Positions 43,031 through 58,000 of a stretch of DNA of 64,000 nt are shown in pieces. The notes under the pieces are model-generated. The model was not told where the DNA came from, did not search any database, and worked only from the letters and a program-made list of their open reading frames with translations. A program made the translations under genes and the position numbers. Position 1 is the first letter of the stretch, and the number at the start of each line of letters is the position of its first letter. The stretch spans positions 13,653,832 through 13,717,831 of the forward strand of contig OZ038458.1 in NCBI GenBank assembly GCA_964036195.1, read 5' to 3'. The stretch comes from Sphaerolaimus hirsutus (taxonomy: Eukaryota > Nematoda > Chromadorea > Monhysterida > Sphaerolaimidae).

Positions 43031-46000
43031 TCAAAACTGCCGGTTGGACTGCGTTTCGGCGTTGGGCGGCGAGCGCAGACGCACGCCCGCCCGAATCTGC
43101 ATCATCATCTGCTCGTGGCTGACGGCCGGCGCCGGCGACGCCTGAGCGTTCGAGCAAAACTTGAGTACCAAACCAATAAGAAGGGTTCAGACTGGATCCC
43201 GATCCCGATAATTTTCGGGATTCTCCCGACCCCAAATTTTTTTTCCACAACACGAAAAACTTCCCCAATCCTATTCCCGAACCCGGAAAAGTTAGCAAAA
43301 GATAAAAAGTGAAGGAAATGCTTTTTTAAACTTAAAAACATGAACCGGAATATCCTGTGTGCCTTTTAATGTCACTTCTCTCGAATTCAAGTGTGTTTTT
43401 AAACTTTTTTGTGAAAAATTACAGAAAAAACCCCTATACCAGAACCTTAGCCAAAATCCCGACCCGGTGACCTCAATCCCGATCCCGAAAATTGGAAATA
43501 CCAACCCGATCACGAAAAATCAACACCGTTTTAACCCCTCAAACAAGCAGCGCGCAGCAAAATCAACGACACTTACCTGCGCGGCGCGCTGCACCGCCAC
43601 GGCGTACTGCTGCTCGTAGGTGTAGCGCATGCCGAACACGTCGCTCACCGACGCCAGGCTGACGTCGTCGCCGATGGGCGTGGTGCAGCGCGACCGCTGG
43701 CGCACCTGCTGCACGCTGGGCGCGTTGTCCGTAGCCCCCGTTATGGTCGAGTTGCGCCGCTGCGGCAAAGCTGGCGCCGGTGCGCGAAGGCTGCTCGAAG
43801 CGCTGCTCACTGTCGAGGCGCGTCGATTCGCGCCCGTTTGCCCACCTGGAACAGTTTGTAGTTGGAAAATCAGTGGACACAATTTGGGATGACCGGCGTT
43901 GTTTTCCCATTTCCATGCAAATGTTGCTCTCCGTTTTCCGGCAATTCATTTTCCGTTTTCTGGCAAGTGGAATATTTTTTGTCATATTTTTGTCACCTTT
44001 CAAAAAGTTTTTTTTTTTAAAACAACGTTTAAAACAACCGTGTCGTTGAAAACACTTCTTTTCCCATCCCCAGACAACTACCGTAACACATAAGTCTATT
44101 TCTATTCCGGCATTGCATTCAAAAAAAGCCATTCATAATTGAGCGAGAAGAAAACACAATGGACAAAAAATCTATAGTGCAGCACACAGATCCAAGGTCT
44201 CCAGCAACAGCATAAATATGACAAACTAGGAGTAAGCATTTCCGCCGGTGTCAGAATCGCCGCGTACGTCACGCTGCAGTCGGACTCGTCGATGAACGTG
44301 CTCGTGCTGTTCAAACGTCTCGACTCACGATGGCGTTCGCTCGCAGCAGAGTGTGATGTCGTGGCCACTACGAGCGGTTATTGCGTAAACGGAAGGGCAA
44401 AAAACACGAAAATCGCAAAGAAATCGTTCGAAAAACATGCGACCTAGCTAGTATGGAAACACAGATCACTAAACACGCGGAGTAACCAAATGCTAAGGGC
44501 TACTAAATACTAGGCTACCAACAAACAAATGTTCTAAAAACATTTCAAAAATACGACCCACCCGAATCGGCAGTAACCGTGCGGGTACTCGAGTCGGAAG
44601 CACAGGAAACTAGCATCGCAGCTGAAGGAGAATCCACTGCAGAGGCGGATGGGGGTCGCCGTCCGTGTACTGATGAAGCTTGCAGCAACCTGGGCAGTCG
44701 CGATGTTGTAAATACATGATTACGTGCCCAATGGCGCCACACACGCTGGATGTCAACTGAATTCGTGTCAACTAAATTGCAGTGACTTATGTGATTTCAA
44801 CTTTCCTATGTATATGATAGAGCAAAGTAAATTTTAATTCGTGGCGCTTAATTTTCATTGTTTCTGTTAAGTGTGGTGTTTTTAACATTTTTTTGTATTA
44901 TTTAGTTGACATTGAGTTGACACGAACTTGCGATGTCAACTAGCGTGTGAGGGCCCAATGGTCAGTGGGCAGTGACAAACCTGGCCAAGTCATCGCTGTC
45001 GTCGCAAACGAAGCTCAACGGGCGAGCTCTACCGCCTTTAGCAGACGCTCTGCTCGTCTCAGCATTCACCTGCTGCTGGTGCTGATTGGGCGGGCCGCCG
45101 GCTCCGCCCACCGACGGGACGGCGTATCCATTCGCATAACTCACATGCACCTGCTCGTGCACGGCCGCGTAGAAGTCCGGCACCATGTGCGTCGGGTCCG
45201 ACGAGTAGCACACAGTCGGCGTGGGCGTCTGCGCCGGCGTCCCATCGGCGGCGCGCAACTGCTGTTTTGACTTGATAGGTGTTGGCTTTGGAGGCTTGGA
45301 CACGATGCCCAGACTGGCGGGCCGGGCGAACCGGTTCAGCACCGAGTCGGTCACGCTGGCGCGCTGTTGTTGCGGCTGTTGTCGCACGGTCGCGTTGGCG
45401 TAGATGTTCGAGGAATGTCTGAAATGGGGACCGATATTTTGCCATCTAAAGGACAGCTACCAGATATTTTGCCTTCCAATGTTCACAATAAAAACCAGTT
45501 TCCACTGTGATTTTTTATTTTGTTCAATCAAGGGCAACCCCTACTCAAGCCATCAAACACCCTAACGAACACAATCACCCACCTATTAGTAACCAGCACA
45601 TCCTGGCGCTGCGGCGCCGCACTAGCAGCAATCTCAGCCGTAACGCAGGGCGGGGGCGCGGGCCACTGCTCCGCATCCTGCGGCAGGGCACTGTCCCCCG
45701 ACAGACTGGGCATGTCCGACGGCGACGGCGGCGACGCGGACGAAAGCGGCGACGAGTCGTTGTTGGTCACGTGGCGCTTGCCCGAGCCCGAGTCGTCGTC
45801 GGACGACTGTGCGGTGGTTGAGGGTTGTTTTTGGTGTTCGAACGTTAGACGGATGCCGATAATTTGCGGGATTTTGCGATCCCGAAGCCCCAATCTCGAT
45901 CACGACCCCCTAAATTTTAAAATCATGATCACGATAAAAATTTCCGTAATCACGATCACGGATAAATTTGCCAAATTTGCCAAATAACGTTTTGCACTGA

Positions 46001-49000
46001 GAAATGTGAACGGAAACTTCCAGTGTACATTATATGCCCCTTCTCTGGCATCCGCGTGCGTTTTTAGACCTTTTTATGGAAAATTAGAGAAAAACCATAA
46101 ATTTGTCTAAAATCCTGATCTCTACCCCCAATACTAAAAAAAACAATCTTTATCACGAAAAATCATGCCCGAATTAAGCATGTCACCTTGCTTGGAACCG
46201 TGAAGGTCGGCAGTGTGTTGATCGGCGTGTAAATGGGGTCGTGGGATGAGGTAGCGAAGCAGCCGGAATCTTGGGAAGAGAAGCGCCCAGTTGGTCCCGT
46301 CGGACTGCACTGCAGCTGAAACATTTTCGATGTTTCACAGAAGATCGTGACATTACTGGGGGCAGTTCCAGACCTTCTTAAGTGTCAAATGTCATGTAAA
46401 AAGTCAATCAAAACAAAAAGAAAAGATTTTATTGCCGAAATTTGCATGACAATTGGCACTTAACTGAACATTTTTCATGGCAAATGAAACTTTGCATGGC
46501 ATTTGACACTTTACTTTACTGGGATGGCGCCTAGTGCCATAGAAATGACGCGTGCCAGACTGACAAGAATCACCCAACATATTAGATTTTTACGAGCTAC
46601 AAACTACGAACCAAACCAACTTGAGAATGGCATCTCCCAGCGGGCACACTGCCAACATGATGTGGAGACAAAGTCGCAGCGTTCGAAGCCAGTGTCGCCC
46701 GAGCGGCCGCCTGTTGTGCAGCTGCGTGTTGTTGTTGCAGTTGCTGCTGAACCAGGTGAGAATCGGCAGAGCTCAACGAGCAGAATGAGCTTTTGCGCGA
46801 GCCCATCGAAGACGTGGTCGCAGTAGGTGAGCCGCCGGCGGAAGAAAATGGGGCTGCGAAACGGCCCGTTGGCTGGCTGCCAGAACGCAGGGAACTTTGC
46901 AGCGTGTGCTCTAGCCCCTTGATGTCGTGGATGACGGCTTCCGACGATTCGGGCAGTACGTCGGGTTGTGCAGTGTGTTTACGCATCAACTCTTGCACCT
47001 CTTGCAATGCGCCGTGCTCGTCCATCAGACCGAGCTCGGCATTCTGCGAAAACAAATCAACTTTGAGAATTTTTACAGCATAAATCGATACGTTTACCAG
47101 ATTGGAATGCAACCAAATACTTGTGATTAAAAAAATTAGAATACTGATTGACAGGGTAATTTGCAAAATGCAATTTTTAGATTATACAGGATAGCCTTTC
47201 ATGGGTTTGTGGATTATTTGGCGGTGTATTTACAGTAAGTATAACATAATATTGCCTTATTTTATGTTTCAAAAAAGAACAACATAACTTGAAAAAGTTG
47301 ATAACTTTTTAAAACAAGTATTTTGAAATATATAATTCAAAACGGCCAACGTAGGTGCCGCTTGTCACGCGCTACTCAACCAACCATGATCGCATCCAAA
47401 TTAGCAGCAAAGTGGCAGAATTGCGCCCGCTGTTCGAGCAGTGCCGCTCGCAACGCGCTCCTCTCCGCCTCCACCATGTTGGTGCAAGTTTCGGCCCACT
47501 CTTGGGCCGCTTGCGCAGCCGCTGCTTCGCGGCCCGACTTGCGCTTGGCACGCAGAGTGCCGCCCGCCGCGCGTTTCATCTGCATTCATCACAAGTGTTG
47601 TCAGGACTTTTCGCAGGGACTTTTGAAGAACCAAGTCGCTGACAGGCAGAACATCTAATCGGACTTTTTTTTAAAATCAAAAACCATTTTTAGGCATTGG
47701 TTTAAAATTTACTGCAAACGTATTCAACCTCCATGATGTTCCCGAACCACCGTTAACATTTTCTGTGTATTTTTTCCATACATGAAAGTGACAAGTAAAA
47801 TTGCAAATGCCAAGTAATGTGAAAATAATTTTTATCAATAGCAGTAACAACTTTAACAGTCACTTATCATCTCATTACATTTAACTGATTTTTCATTTCC
47901 TCGCAACTTATGTACACAATCCCCCAATCGCTCATCCCCCGTTGGAGCGGTGCCAAACCCAAAACGCCCCAACCTGCTGCCTGCGCCGCTTGTGCTCCTT
48001 GGCGCGCTCCTTGTCCAAGCTGGCGGCGCGCGTGCGCCAGTCGTCCGCCCGCTGCGCCATCGGCTGCCCCAGACAGTCGGTCAGGGCGGACGCCAACGCG
48101 CGCAGCCTGTTCTCAGTCTGCCTGTGCCGCAGGCAGATGCGCGTCAGCGCCGTGCCGATGTCGCGAGTTCCACCTGTGAGGCATTCACAGTCATAAAAAC
48201 GGTCAAACAAATTGATGGCTGAAAATTATACAATTGGCGGGCCACACACTAGTAGACAAATGTGTGTCAACTCAGATTTCGGCTTCACGTGTCAAAAAGC
48301 TGCGTGTGTTGAAAAATCCAAAGAACGCGCGGCAATGTTGAAAAATAAATATTACGACAATTGCATTGAAAGATCGCTTTGCGACACGTGGAGCCAAAAT
48401 ATTTACAGTTCAGACCAGTTGACACACCTGTGTCAACTACCGTGTGGGCCCCACTCTTTAAAATATTCCAAGCCCCCATCCGTGCTTTAAGATTCCCCAT
48501 TAACCATGGCGCCCCATTCAATTTAGCATTCATTTCTCCCAGCACGAATCCCCCCACAAACATAAAGGAGGGGAAGTTTGTTGGACAAGCCCAGCCGCAC
48601 TATCAAACATCGTGTCGCCGCCGCTGCGGCACACGCATGCGCATGGCGTCGTTAAACTTTAGCCCGTCCTGAAACCGACGGCGACCTACAGTCTATCGGC
48701 ACACAAAGGCGCCGGCTGTCAGCCGCCGGCGCGCACAGATGATAGTGCTTACGGCTGCGGCGACCTGCGCGCATCGAAAGCGCTCGACCGCGACACGTAT
48801 CAGCGTCAAGTCCATGGCGACGATTTCGCGCCAACTACTTTAGTGGCGGCCAATCGACGAGCAGCGTCAAAGCGGCCGGTCAAATGAAGCTGGCAGTTCA
48901 GCCGCGCCGCTGTACGTCCGGTATTTCAATATACGCGTTTCTGTGTATTTACTTATTCGGCGGCGCGAGTCTTCCCTTCTAAGCGGCTTTATGGCGGCGG

Positions 49001-52000
49001 CGGCAGTTGATGCAGCTGCAGCAGCCGCCGCGGCAACACGCTCGACTATTGATTGCGTGCATCGGTTAGCTAGGTGAACATGCCTAACCCCGAGCAAGTT
49101 CTTACCAAGCTAGAACGATCAAAACAACCGCAGTCGATCGAAACAAACACTTGATTAAAAAGCAACTCGGTGTAAATAAAATTTACTTGACAAAAGAACG
49201 AATGGACAAAAAATTGGCGTTGGCCGCTTGAGAAGCAGCTCCCGCTAATACACAGTCGCTAGGTGGAGATGCACAGCTGTTTCTACACGCGGCGGCAGCA
49301 TGGAATAAGCCTGGCTCTACGTTCGGCCATGTATGAAAAGCGATGCTTAACAAGCATGCGCGCGGCGGCACATGCATCTAGAGCGACTGTCGCCATCGAC
49401 CAGCGGCATGCTGACGCAGTAACGCATACAATCAATGAGTTGCGTTCAGCGGGTACGAGAGCTTCCGGCCACACCGGCAGCGGGCTTTTGATGGCTCCGA
49501 GCACATGCAGTAGACAGAGCATTGCGGCCGACCCGTTCCAATTATGACCGGGCGTAACGGCGCACGGGAAGCTTGCATCCGACTACCCCCAGCGCATGCA
49601 CGTGGACATTGGTCACTCTAAGGTTGACACGCGCAGACAGATCGTTTCACGCGCAACGCAACGTGTTCTACTACGTGAGGCAAATTTCGCAACAACAAAT
49701 TTAAATATGTAAATTGTTTGTGTAAACAAGTACGCTCAAGCAGAATGCTACAGATAATAGAGGACAAAATAAATATTTGTCGCTTGCTAATTTTTATTTG
49801 TTAGGTACAGTGTTTGATTTTGAATCCACAACGCTGGTTCCGAATCAAGTGTCAGATTCGTATTTTGAAATTGCAAAATGCATGATTCCAACTATTGGAA
49901 TTTTCCCCCATTTCTCCACGTATTTTCAACACCTGGCAGGGTCAACGCTCGTGGGGTGAGACCTCAAAAATACATAGACACTTTTATGTAAATAACTACA
50001 TATGTGAATGTGAAGTCTGCCAGTGCCACCTATTAGGAAGAAAAACATAAGGCAGCAATTACTCTGTTGCGATGAAAAACCGACAGCGGAAGACATAAGA
50101 AAAACTTTTACCACCCACAGCAACCCCCAAACAGATGTAAATAGGTACAAACAACAAACTGTGTGTGTAGTTTGAATAACATACCGGAAAATATTAATGT
50201 TTGAAAAACGAAATTTTCGTTCCGAGTTTAATGCGCGTTTTACATAAAATTGTTTTGTTTGCTTTGGTTCTGTTGTTCTTGTTGTTAAGCTGTTCAAAGC
50301 TGAGCTAGTTCAAAGCTGATTTATGGGTTTCTATGTTTGTTTTTCTTTGAAATTTCAGTAAAAAACTAGAGTGTATAGGTTAGAGATGGCCGTGGGGGGG
50401 GGGGGGTTCAAAGCTTTTTTTAAAGAAAAAAACGTTTTATTTTTATAAAACACCCTACCATCGAAACCGGTTTTTTTAAACCACAGCCAAAAAATTTAGT
50501 ACTAAGCACTAGGTATTTTGCATTTTTTGCGTGCAAGCACGCAATTTCGCAAGCACATTACCCTTGGTGGTGGTTTTCATTGGTTTTGAGGCATTTTTAG
50601 TGTACAAGCTTACATTTGTTTGTGCTATTGTGTCATAATGGCGCACCGCACACTGCAAAGTGTAACGATTGAGTCCGGACGTTTTAATTTAAGCCCGGGG
50701 AGAATTATAGTCGGTTCTAACTATTTTTTTACGACACATCCAGGGCCGTATCCAGGGGGGGGCGGGGGGGGGGGGCTGCAGCCCCCCCCCCTCCCGGGGC
50801 GAGACCAGACAGTGACCAGAAAATTCGATTATTTCAACGTCAGCGTAAAAATTTTTGCCCACAAGCGCGCATTCTTCACCAGACATAAGGTATTATCATC
50901 CGATTTGCTTTATGTGGCCGCAAATCGTTGTATTTTTGTTGTGTTTTTGCTGTTTTGCATGTATATTTACATACATATACAGCGTTCCATGGCGCTGACG
51001 CCAACGCCAATGGCGCCATGGCGTGGCGCCTACTAATAGCGCCATGGCGTGTCGCCTACTAATGGCGTCAGCGCCATGGCGCCACTCAGCCACTATGTAG
51101 CAAAAATTTTAGGGGGGGGGGGCTGAGCCCCCCCCCCCTCGCCGGCCTCCGTAAACAAGCAGCCCCCCCGCTCAAAAATCCTGGATACGTCCCTGGACAC
51201 ATCTAAAAAACTACTGAAAATTGGGTCGGTTCGGACGATTTTCAATTCCACCCATCTTTTTAATTCCGCCTTTAGAATTCCACCCATGCAAAAATCGACC
51301 GAACTTCCCGTTACACTTTGCAGTGTGCGGTGCGCCAATATGTTGTGATATGTTAGTGTAGTATGTAATATATAGCCAATATGCCCCCACATACTTCTAC
51401 AGTGTGAAACATCATTGTCAATGTATTAGCCTTCGCTTATAACCTTATTTGAGCACTATTCCATGCCCAACTTCACTTGAAGTCACAAGTAGGGTGTCAA
51501 CTTTCCGTTTTCCGGAGGAAATTTTTTTTACCTTTTCCGTTTTCTGGCCGCTAAAATTTTTCACCCTTTCCGTTTTGTGGTCGCTGAAAATTTTTACCCT
51601 TTCCATTTTCCGACAGCTGAAATTTTTTTACCCTTTCTGTTTTCCGGAAACTAAACTCTTTTACGCTTTCTGTTTCCGTTTTTCCGGACCATTTTTCCGT
51701 TTTCCAGCTAGATCCATTTCCGTTTTTCCGGACCATTTTTCCGTTTTCTGGCTAGATCCATTTCCATTTTTCTGGACCATTTTTCCATTTTCTGGCTAGA
51801 TTTTCAGTTTTCTGACATCATCCCATTATTTTTCTGCTCCTTATCCCACTGCTCTTCACCATCTTTTTCCACTGGTATTTTTAAGTCCCACTTTCTTTGT
51901 AGCAATTTGAAGGCTGAAACAGCTGAGAAGTTGATTATGTTGATTCCACTGTTGCCTCAAATTGATTATTGTTAGACCATTTGATTTTGATGCAGTGATA

Positions 52001-55000
52001 TTTTGGGGCACTATGTGGCATTATATTGTCTCATATACTCTGCAGACTGCATGCTAGGGTTGGGGAACCGAACCGAACCGATAACCGAGCACTATTTTGG
52101 AACCGAGAACCGGAACCGAGCTTGAGAACTGAACCGGAACCGAGAACCGGCACTTATACCCGGAACCGAAGTAAATACCTGAAAGAACCGAAATTTTCTA
52201 GGAATCTTAAAGTTTTTAAACAGCTTTTGTTCAACACCTACATCTAAGCCTTTAAACAGCAGCTGAACATCTTGGTGCGTGTTCAGAATTGCAAAATTCA
52301 TCTGTTTGCAAAATGATAGCGCGGGAGCGTGTAATTTCACATATACTCCAGCGACATTATGCCTTACAATGAAATCTACCATATCCCACCTGAATAAAAG
52401 AACAAGCATTAAAAAATTTCATCATATTTATCAAATTGCTTTGATAAATATGATGAAATTTTTTATGTATGTTTGTTTATTCAGATGGGATATGGTAGAT
52501 TTCATTGTAAGGTGTAATGTCGCTGCAGTATACACATTATCACTGGTAGTAGTTTTCATTGGTTTTGTGGCAGTTTTAACTGTAGTTGGCAAAAGTTATT
52601 TATGTGTGTACTCAAAATAATACATGTATGCACTCGCGTACTACATAAATACATTTGTTTCCTCCAGAAAAAAATACCAGTACTCATTTACTCGTGTACT
52701 TTTTGAAAGTACGCGAGTACAGAAAACGTATATGTTTGCTTTTACACTTTTTTAAACACCAGTATTATTATAACAACTCTGATTTCTGCATTCTACCATG
52801 AAATAATAAGCTGTGATATGCTTCTGTAGTATGAAATATCCAACCAATGTACTTACACATGTAAACTTGGGTATATTGTTTTTCTGTTGTTCAGCCGATT
52901 ATTACCCGATACCCGGTTATTTTATTACCCGGAACCGAGTTTAAGAACCAAACCGAGAACCGGAACCGAAAATTTTCAGGAACCGAGAACCGATACCCGA
53001 ACCGAAATCTTTTGGAACCGAGGACCGAGAACCGGAACCGAAAATTTTGAAATTCCCAACCCTACTGCATGCCATGCATTTTTCAGAAGAAAATGCTCCA
53101 TAATGATACCATCTCCATGAAACATCACTTGTATCCAACTCAGCCCTGACATTTTGGTTGCATACATTGCAGTCTGCTGAGTGTACTTGTATACTGTTTA
53201 CTGTTATGTTACATCACAGATCCATTTTGCTGAATTCAGAGTGTTGTTGTTGCTTTGATCCTTTTGTAATGATTTTTGTTGGTTCAGTTCAGAAGCTCAG
53301 TACAAGTAAAGGTATAATGGTACAATCAAAAATTCAAAACTATACAGCTACTGCAAACATAGCTAAACAGGCAAACCTGCATGCAGGTGTTTCATGTTAA
53401 TTTTGCCATTTCTAGCAAAATTTTGTTAACTTTTTCGTTCTTCATGCAAATTTCGTTTTCCGTTTTCTGGCGTTTCATTTTTCCATTTTCCGTATTCCGG
53501 CCGATAAATTTTTTTTACCCTTTCCGTTTACAGTTTTCCGGCAGATGAAAATTTTTTACCCTTTCCGTTTTCCAGTCGATACATTATTTTACCCTTTCCG
53601 TTTTCCGGCAGCTTTCAAATTTTACCCTTTCCATTTTCCGTAAAAAATTATTTTGACACCCTAGTCACGAGTAGGGTTGGAAAAAAAACGTTTTTTTTAA
53701 CTCGATGTTTTTTTTAAAAAAACAACGTTTTTAAAAAAAAACAACGTTTTTTTTAAAAGCTCCCAGATATGACCTAGTGTCAACATATATAGGTATATCA
53801 GACACTGGCAATACTCTGTGATGTTAAATATGACCATATAATGGCTGTGGAGCCATGGGATAGCATTACAAGTGGTGATTTGTGTCAAAAATATCCATTT
53901 TTTGTCGACATATCGTTCGTATATCGCCTTATAGTCAAATGTTCATGACTTCAGGTAAAGTTTGGCACGGAATGGTGATCAAACAAGGTTATAAAAGGAG
54001 GTTGTTACTTTGGGAGTGAAGTTACACACTGTGGAGGTACATGGAAGCACATTACCTCAATATTATATATTACAGCAACATATGTTGGCTTATTCACCCA
54101 TGGTAGCACATAGAAATGGATGTTTTGATACTAAAAATGCAACAAAACCAATGAAAACAACCACCAATGTCAATTTGTGTGTGAAATTGCGCGCTTGCGC
54201 GCAAAAATTTTGCAAAATACCTAGTGCTTAGTACTAAAAATTGTGGCCGATGTTTTTTTTTTTTAAAAAAACATTTCGGACGTCATGTTTAAAAAAAACA
54301 ACAACGTTAAAAAAAAAAAAACGCTTTAAAAAAACATCGGCCAACCCTAGTCACGAGCATTCGACAAAAGGTGATGTACGTAAGATATCTATATAAAACG
54401 GATCTTAACTATGCCATTGCTCCACAGCTATTCATTGACTATATATAGTGCCTACACACACCAGTTTTCACCGTGACTTCGTGTGAAAACTGAAATTTTT
54501 TCAAATGTAAATTAATGAACACGGTTGAATGATTTTATTAAATTTAAATTGGAATTTAAATTAATGAAAGTTGATATTTTAAACTTTGAAAACTAAAACA
54601 CATATAGCATACAAAAAGAGTCGTCTGGATGTCGCCATGTGGCCATTTCAGTTTTCACATTGGTCACAGTGAAAACTAGTGTGTAGGGCCATAACATCAC
54701 AAAGTCCTGCCACCTGTCTGATATACCTGTATATGTTGACTCAACCATATCTGGGAGCTTTTGGCAAAAACGGTATTTTTTTTAAATAAAACCCTCTTTT
54801 AAACTGTTGTTGTTTTTTAAAACCCAGGTCGTTGAAACAAAACCTTTTTCGGCCATCCCTAGTAAAGGCACTATGAATGTCTGTCTCACTGTATTTACAT
54901 TGAGGAAAATGTCGCTTACAGGTGTCTCTCAGAACACTCACGGGTTGCCTAGATTATACCTTGGCACTCAAGGAGTGATCACAGAGAACGATCTTTCTGA

Positions 55001-58000
55001 CGGTTTATTCCCCCGGCGAGACTTGCCGCAACGCATTTGCATTCAGATCACTCAAACCTCGTATGCAAAAACTATACCGTATACAATGAAAATAATGAAA
55101 GGTTTGCGATCAATTTCATAATCGCCGTCAGCGCGTGAGACGTTTCCACATTTGGTTTGCACACTGGAAAACTTTTCCGAGACACATTAATAGTAGAACA
55201 CCGGCCCCATTCTTGCTCAAATTCTACGATTTAGTAATCAAAGCGACAGTGCGTTTCTAAGCTTCGCTGGTAGCGACCGCCAGTGCCGCGGCTGCAACCA
55301 TACAGCAGCACCGACCGAATAATAAGCATGAGTCGACATAAATACAGTGCACACACGTGGAATTCCACAGTCGCCGATGGCATTGAGTGTGCGCGGCCGC
55401 CCCTGCAGCCAGATGCGAGTCGCCGCCGCGGGCGCCGCGTGAAATTTGCAAGAATGGTGCCAATTCCATCAGAACGCCGCCATCGCGGAAGGGAGGACGG
55501 GGCGACTGCAAGCAGCAGGAGCGAATTGCTAACAGGCGTCCGTGAATCGGCCCATTTGCGCTAGCACTTTGTTCCACTCCCAGGGCGCGGCCGCGCGCCG
55601 CCAACCCACTCGGATGCGGTAAACAAAACGGCTGTGTATTTGCGCGGCGGCACGCGAGCGCCGCCGGACCAACCCCAGGGGAGCCGACATAAGCAGCTCG
55701 ATAAGCGCCGCGCGCCCGCAGCGGCGACGCGCGCGCGCAATTCCGTTTGCGGCCGAATTCCCACCGCATAATTCCCGCATTGATACTGGCGAGGAGCTGC
55801 CGCGATGGAATGGAACGGCCAACCTTGGAGCCGACACAGCACGCAAAAATGAGGCCGGCACACGCAAATAGATTCTGCGCTACCAGCAAAAATAAGCTCG
55901 GAGAGAGATGACCCCCCGCACACGTCAACAGTGCCAGCGGCAGCACTAAAAAGCGGTACCGCTGCGTACAGTTGAGAAACCAGCCGGTATCGTAGCGCCG
56001 GCGGCAGCAATCAGCAGCAATGCCGCAATCAGCGGGCGCACAATGGCGGCGGCGGCGGCGCGACACAGCGGGGCGGCACCAACCAAACCACAATGCTGCA
56101 CGGCAAACAACTACCGCCGGCAACGGCAGCTGGTGGGCGGCCGGCCGTCGTACTCGCGCGTAATCATGCGTGGCTACGCGTATTTCGGCGCGGGGCGTCC
56201 GTCATTCGCTTAACACGTGTCAGAACAGGCTGTTGCCAACTACATGGGTTCAGTCGAAGGGCGTATTGCCGCGTTGAAAGGTCACATGATCGCGTCGCGA
56301 GTGTGACAGTGTTTTCAACATCAACGACAACGCGATGATTGCGGGGAGAAAACCACGCATTTAAATCCACAAAACGTGTGACTCCACCAGGTAATTTCAC
56401 ATTCGCCAGGCACTGTTTATCCGCCACCGGGCCTCATTTGCACCGGGCTACAATCAAACAAACACGTTTCCCATATCCCACGAGATACATTACTCACGGG
56501 CGAGAGGGCGCATTGCATAGTGGCGCCGGTGCTGGTGCCGACAACAATAACAAACGCCAGTGCCGCCGCCGCGCGCACCTGGGTGGTATCAGCCCTCGGC
56601 ACACACCCGAGTTGTTAAAAATACCGAAGTTTTTTCCAAGTATACGAAAACGTATTTATTATTTATTTAAAAGTATTTATTTTTCACTCACCCCCCCCCC
56701 AAGTACAGAAAAAGTAAAGTACATTTTTTACTTTCACTGATGAGTAAAATACTTTTTCCCAGAAAACGTAAACGTGAAAGTAAAAGTTTTCTTACTTGAG
56801 TACTTTCAAAAAGTATACGTAAAATCGAATACAGAAACTTTTTCGGAGGAAACGTAAATGCATTTACTCTGTACTCGAGCATACGTATTTATCGAGTAAA
56901 AGTACATACGTTTTAACAACTATGGCCGGCACACACAGCCGCAGCACTCACGCACACCTGCACCGTTCTGCGCACCGTGCAACGGGCAGCCGGAACGCAC
57001 TGTACACACTCACTTCAAAGGTACACGCCCGGTCGTGCAGATCGTATCAAACTCGATTGAATATTCACCTAATACATTATACAGTGGCTCGGTTACCGTA
57101 TATTTATCAAACATTCTCATCGAGTAGGTATACGGAAATTGTTGTCAAATAATGAAGATATATCGCGCTGCATTTCACCCAAGTCGAGGCAATTAACCTC
57201 TCAAATTGCGGAAATCGGAACTGAGGTTGATTGCCGATTTATCAAGCAGAAGTTGTTAAACGTTGATAACCTTTCCGTGAAAGGAATCTGATGTCTTATT
57301 TAAATTTTTTTTTTAAAAATTGCGCTCATTTATTTATCTATGAATTCCCACAGCGCCTGAGCCAATAGACACAAAATGTACACAAATGTACACCATAAAT
57401 GTACACAAAAATACACTACAAAACATATGAGTCCCCGTGTGTCGCAATCCAAAGTGCCAACACACCATCGAATTGATCCATCTCTGTTTCAGCGCGCCTC
57501 TGTACAAACAGGTGGCAATGGCAGCGACAAGATTTATGATTTTGTAGTCCGCCATGTGAGAACTGAGTACGCAAACACAAGTAGGCAAAATATGCACCTA
57601 CTTGAGGAATAGAGGATAAAAGAAACTTTGTCGGCCGGGACTTGCACTGACGCATGTAAGAATGGGCGAGCTGCGGCAGCCCCAATGAAGACATATAGCT
57701 ACCTATAGCCAAAATAGAAGACAGTTTGGACAAGTCAAGGCATGGCGGTGCAGTATACAATATGTTTGGCAGTACTGCAGACAGGCAAATCTGTCACGTA
57801 GCCACTCAACCGTGGTTTGTGACCGGACGAAACGGCACGAAATCATGCAGTAAGCTGAGCAGCGCCTAGATTGCTAAGTTGCTTGTTTACCCGCATCCAG
57901 CAATTACTACATAGAGAGAAAATCAAACTATGAAAAATGACGCAAAAATTGACAGTAAAAAACTACATGTTTCTGGAGTTAACGGGAAAAATAGCTATAT

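Larger units (their letters stand above)
50381..54861. mobile_element. Outer AACGTTT-type element carrying several nested insertions
   Basis: Left end TAGAGATGGCCG and right end CGGCCATCCCTA with A-run/T-run words beside both. The 8-bp flanks are partly alike (GTATAGGT, GTAAAGGC). Inside are 50641-51336, 51490-53663 and 53672-54349. In MTSS1 intron 2. Confidence 0.5.

Noticed and set aside
55257..56123. 288-codon open frame on the minus strand
   Set aside because: It lies in a CpG-rich island, has arginine/alanine/cysteine-rich composition in all frames, no recognisable domain and no supported splice sites.
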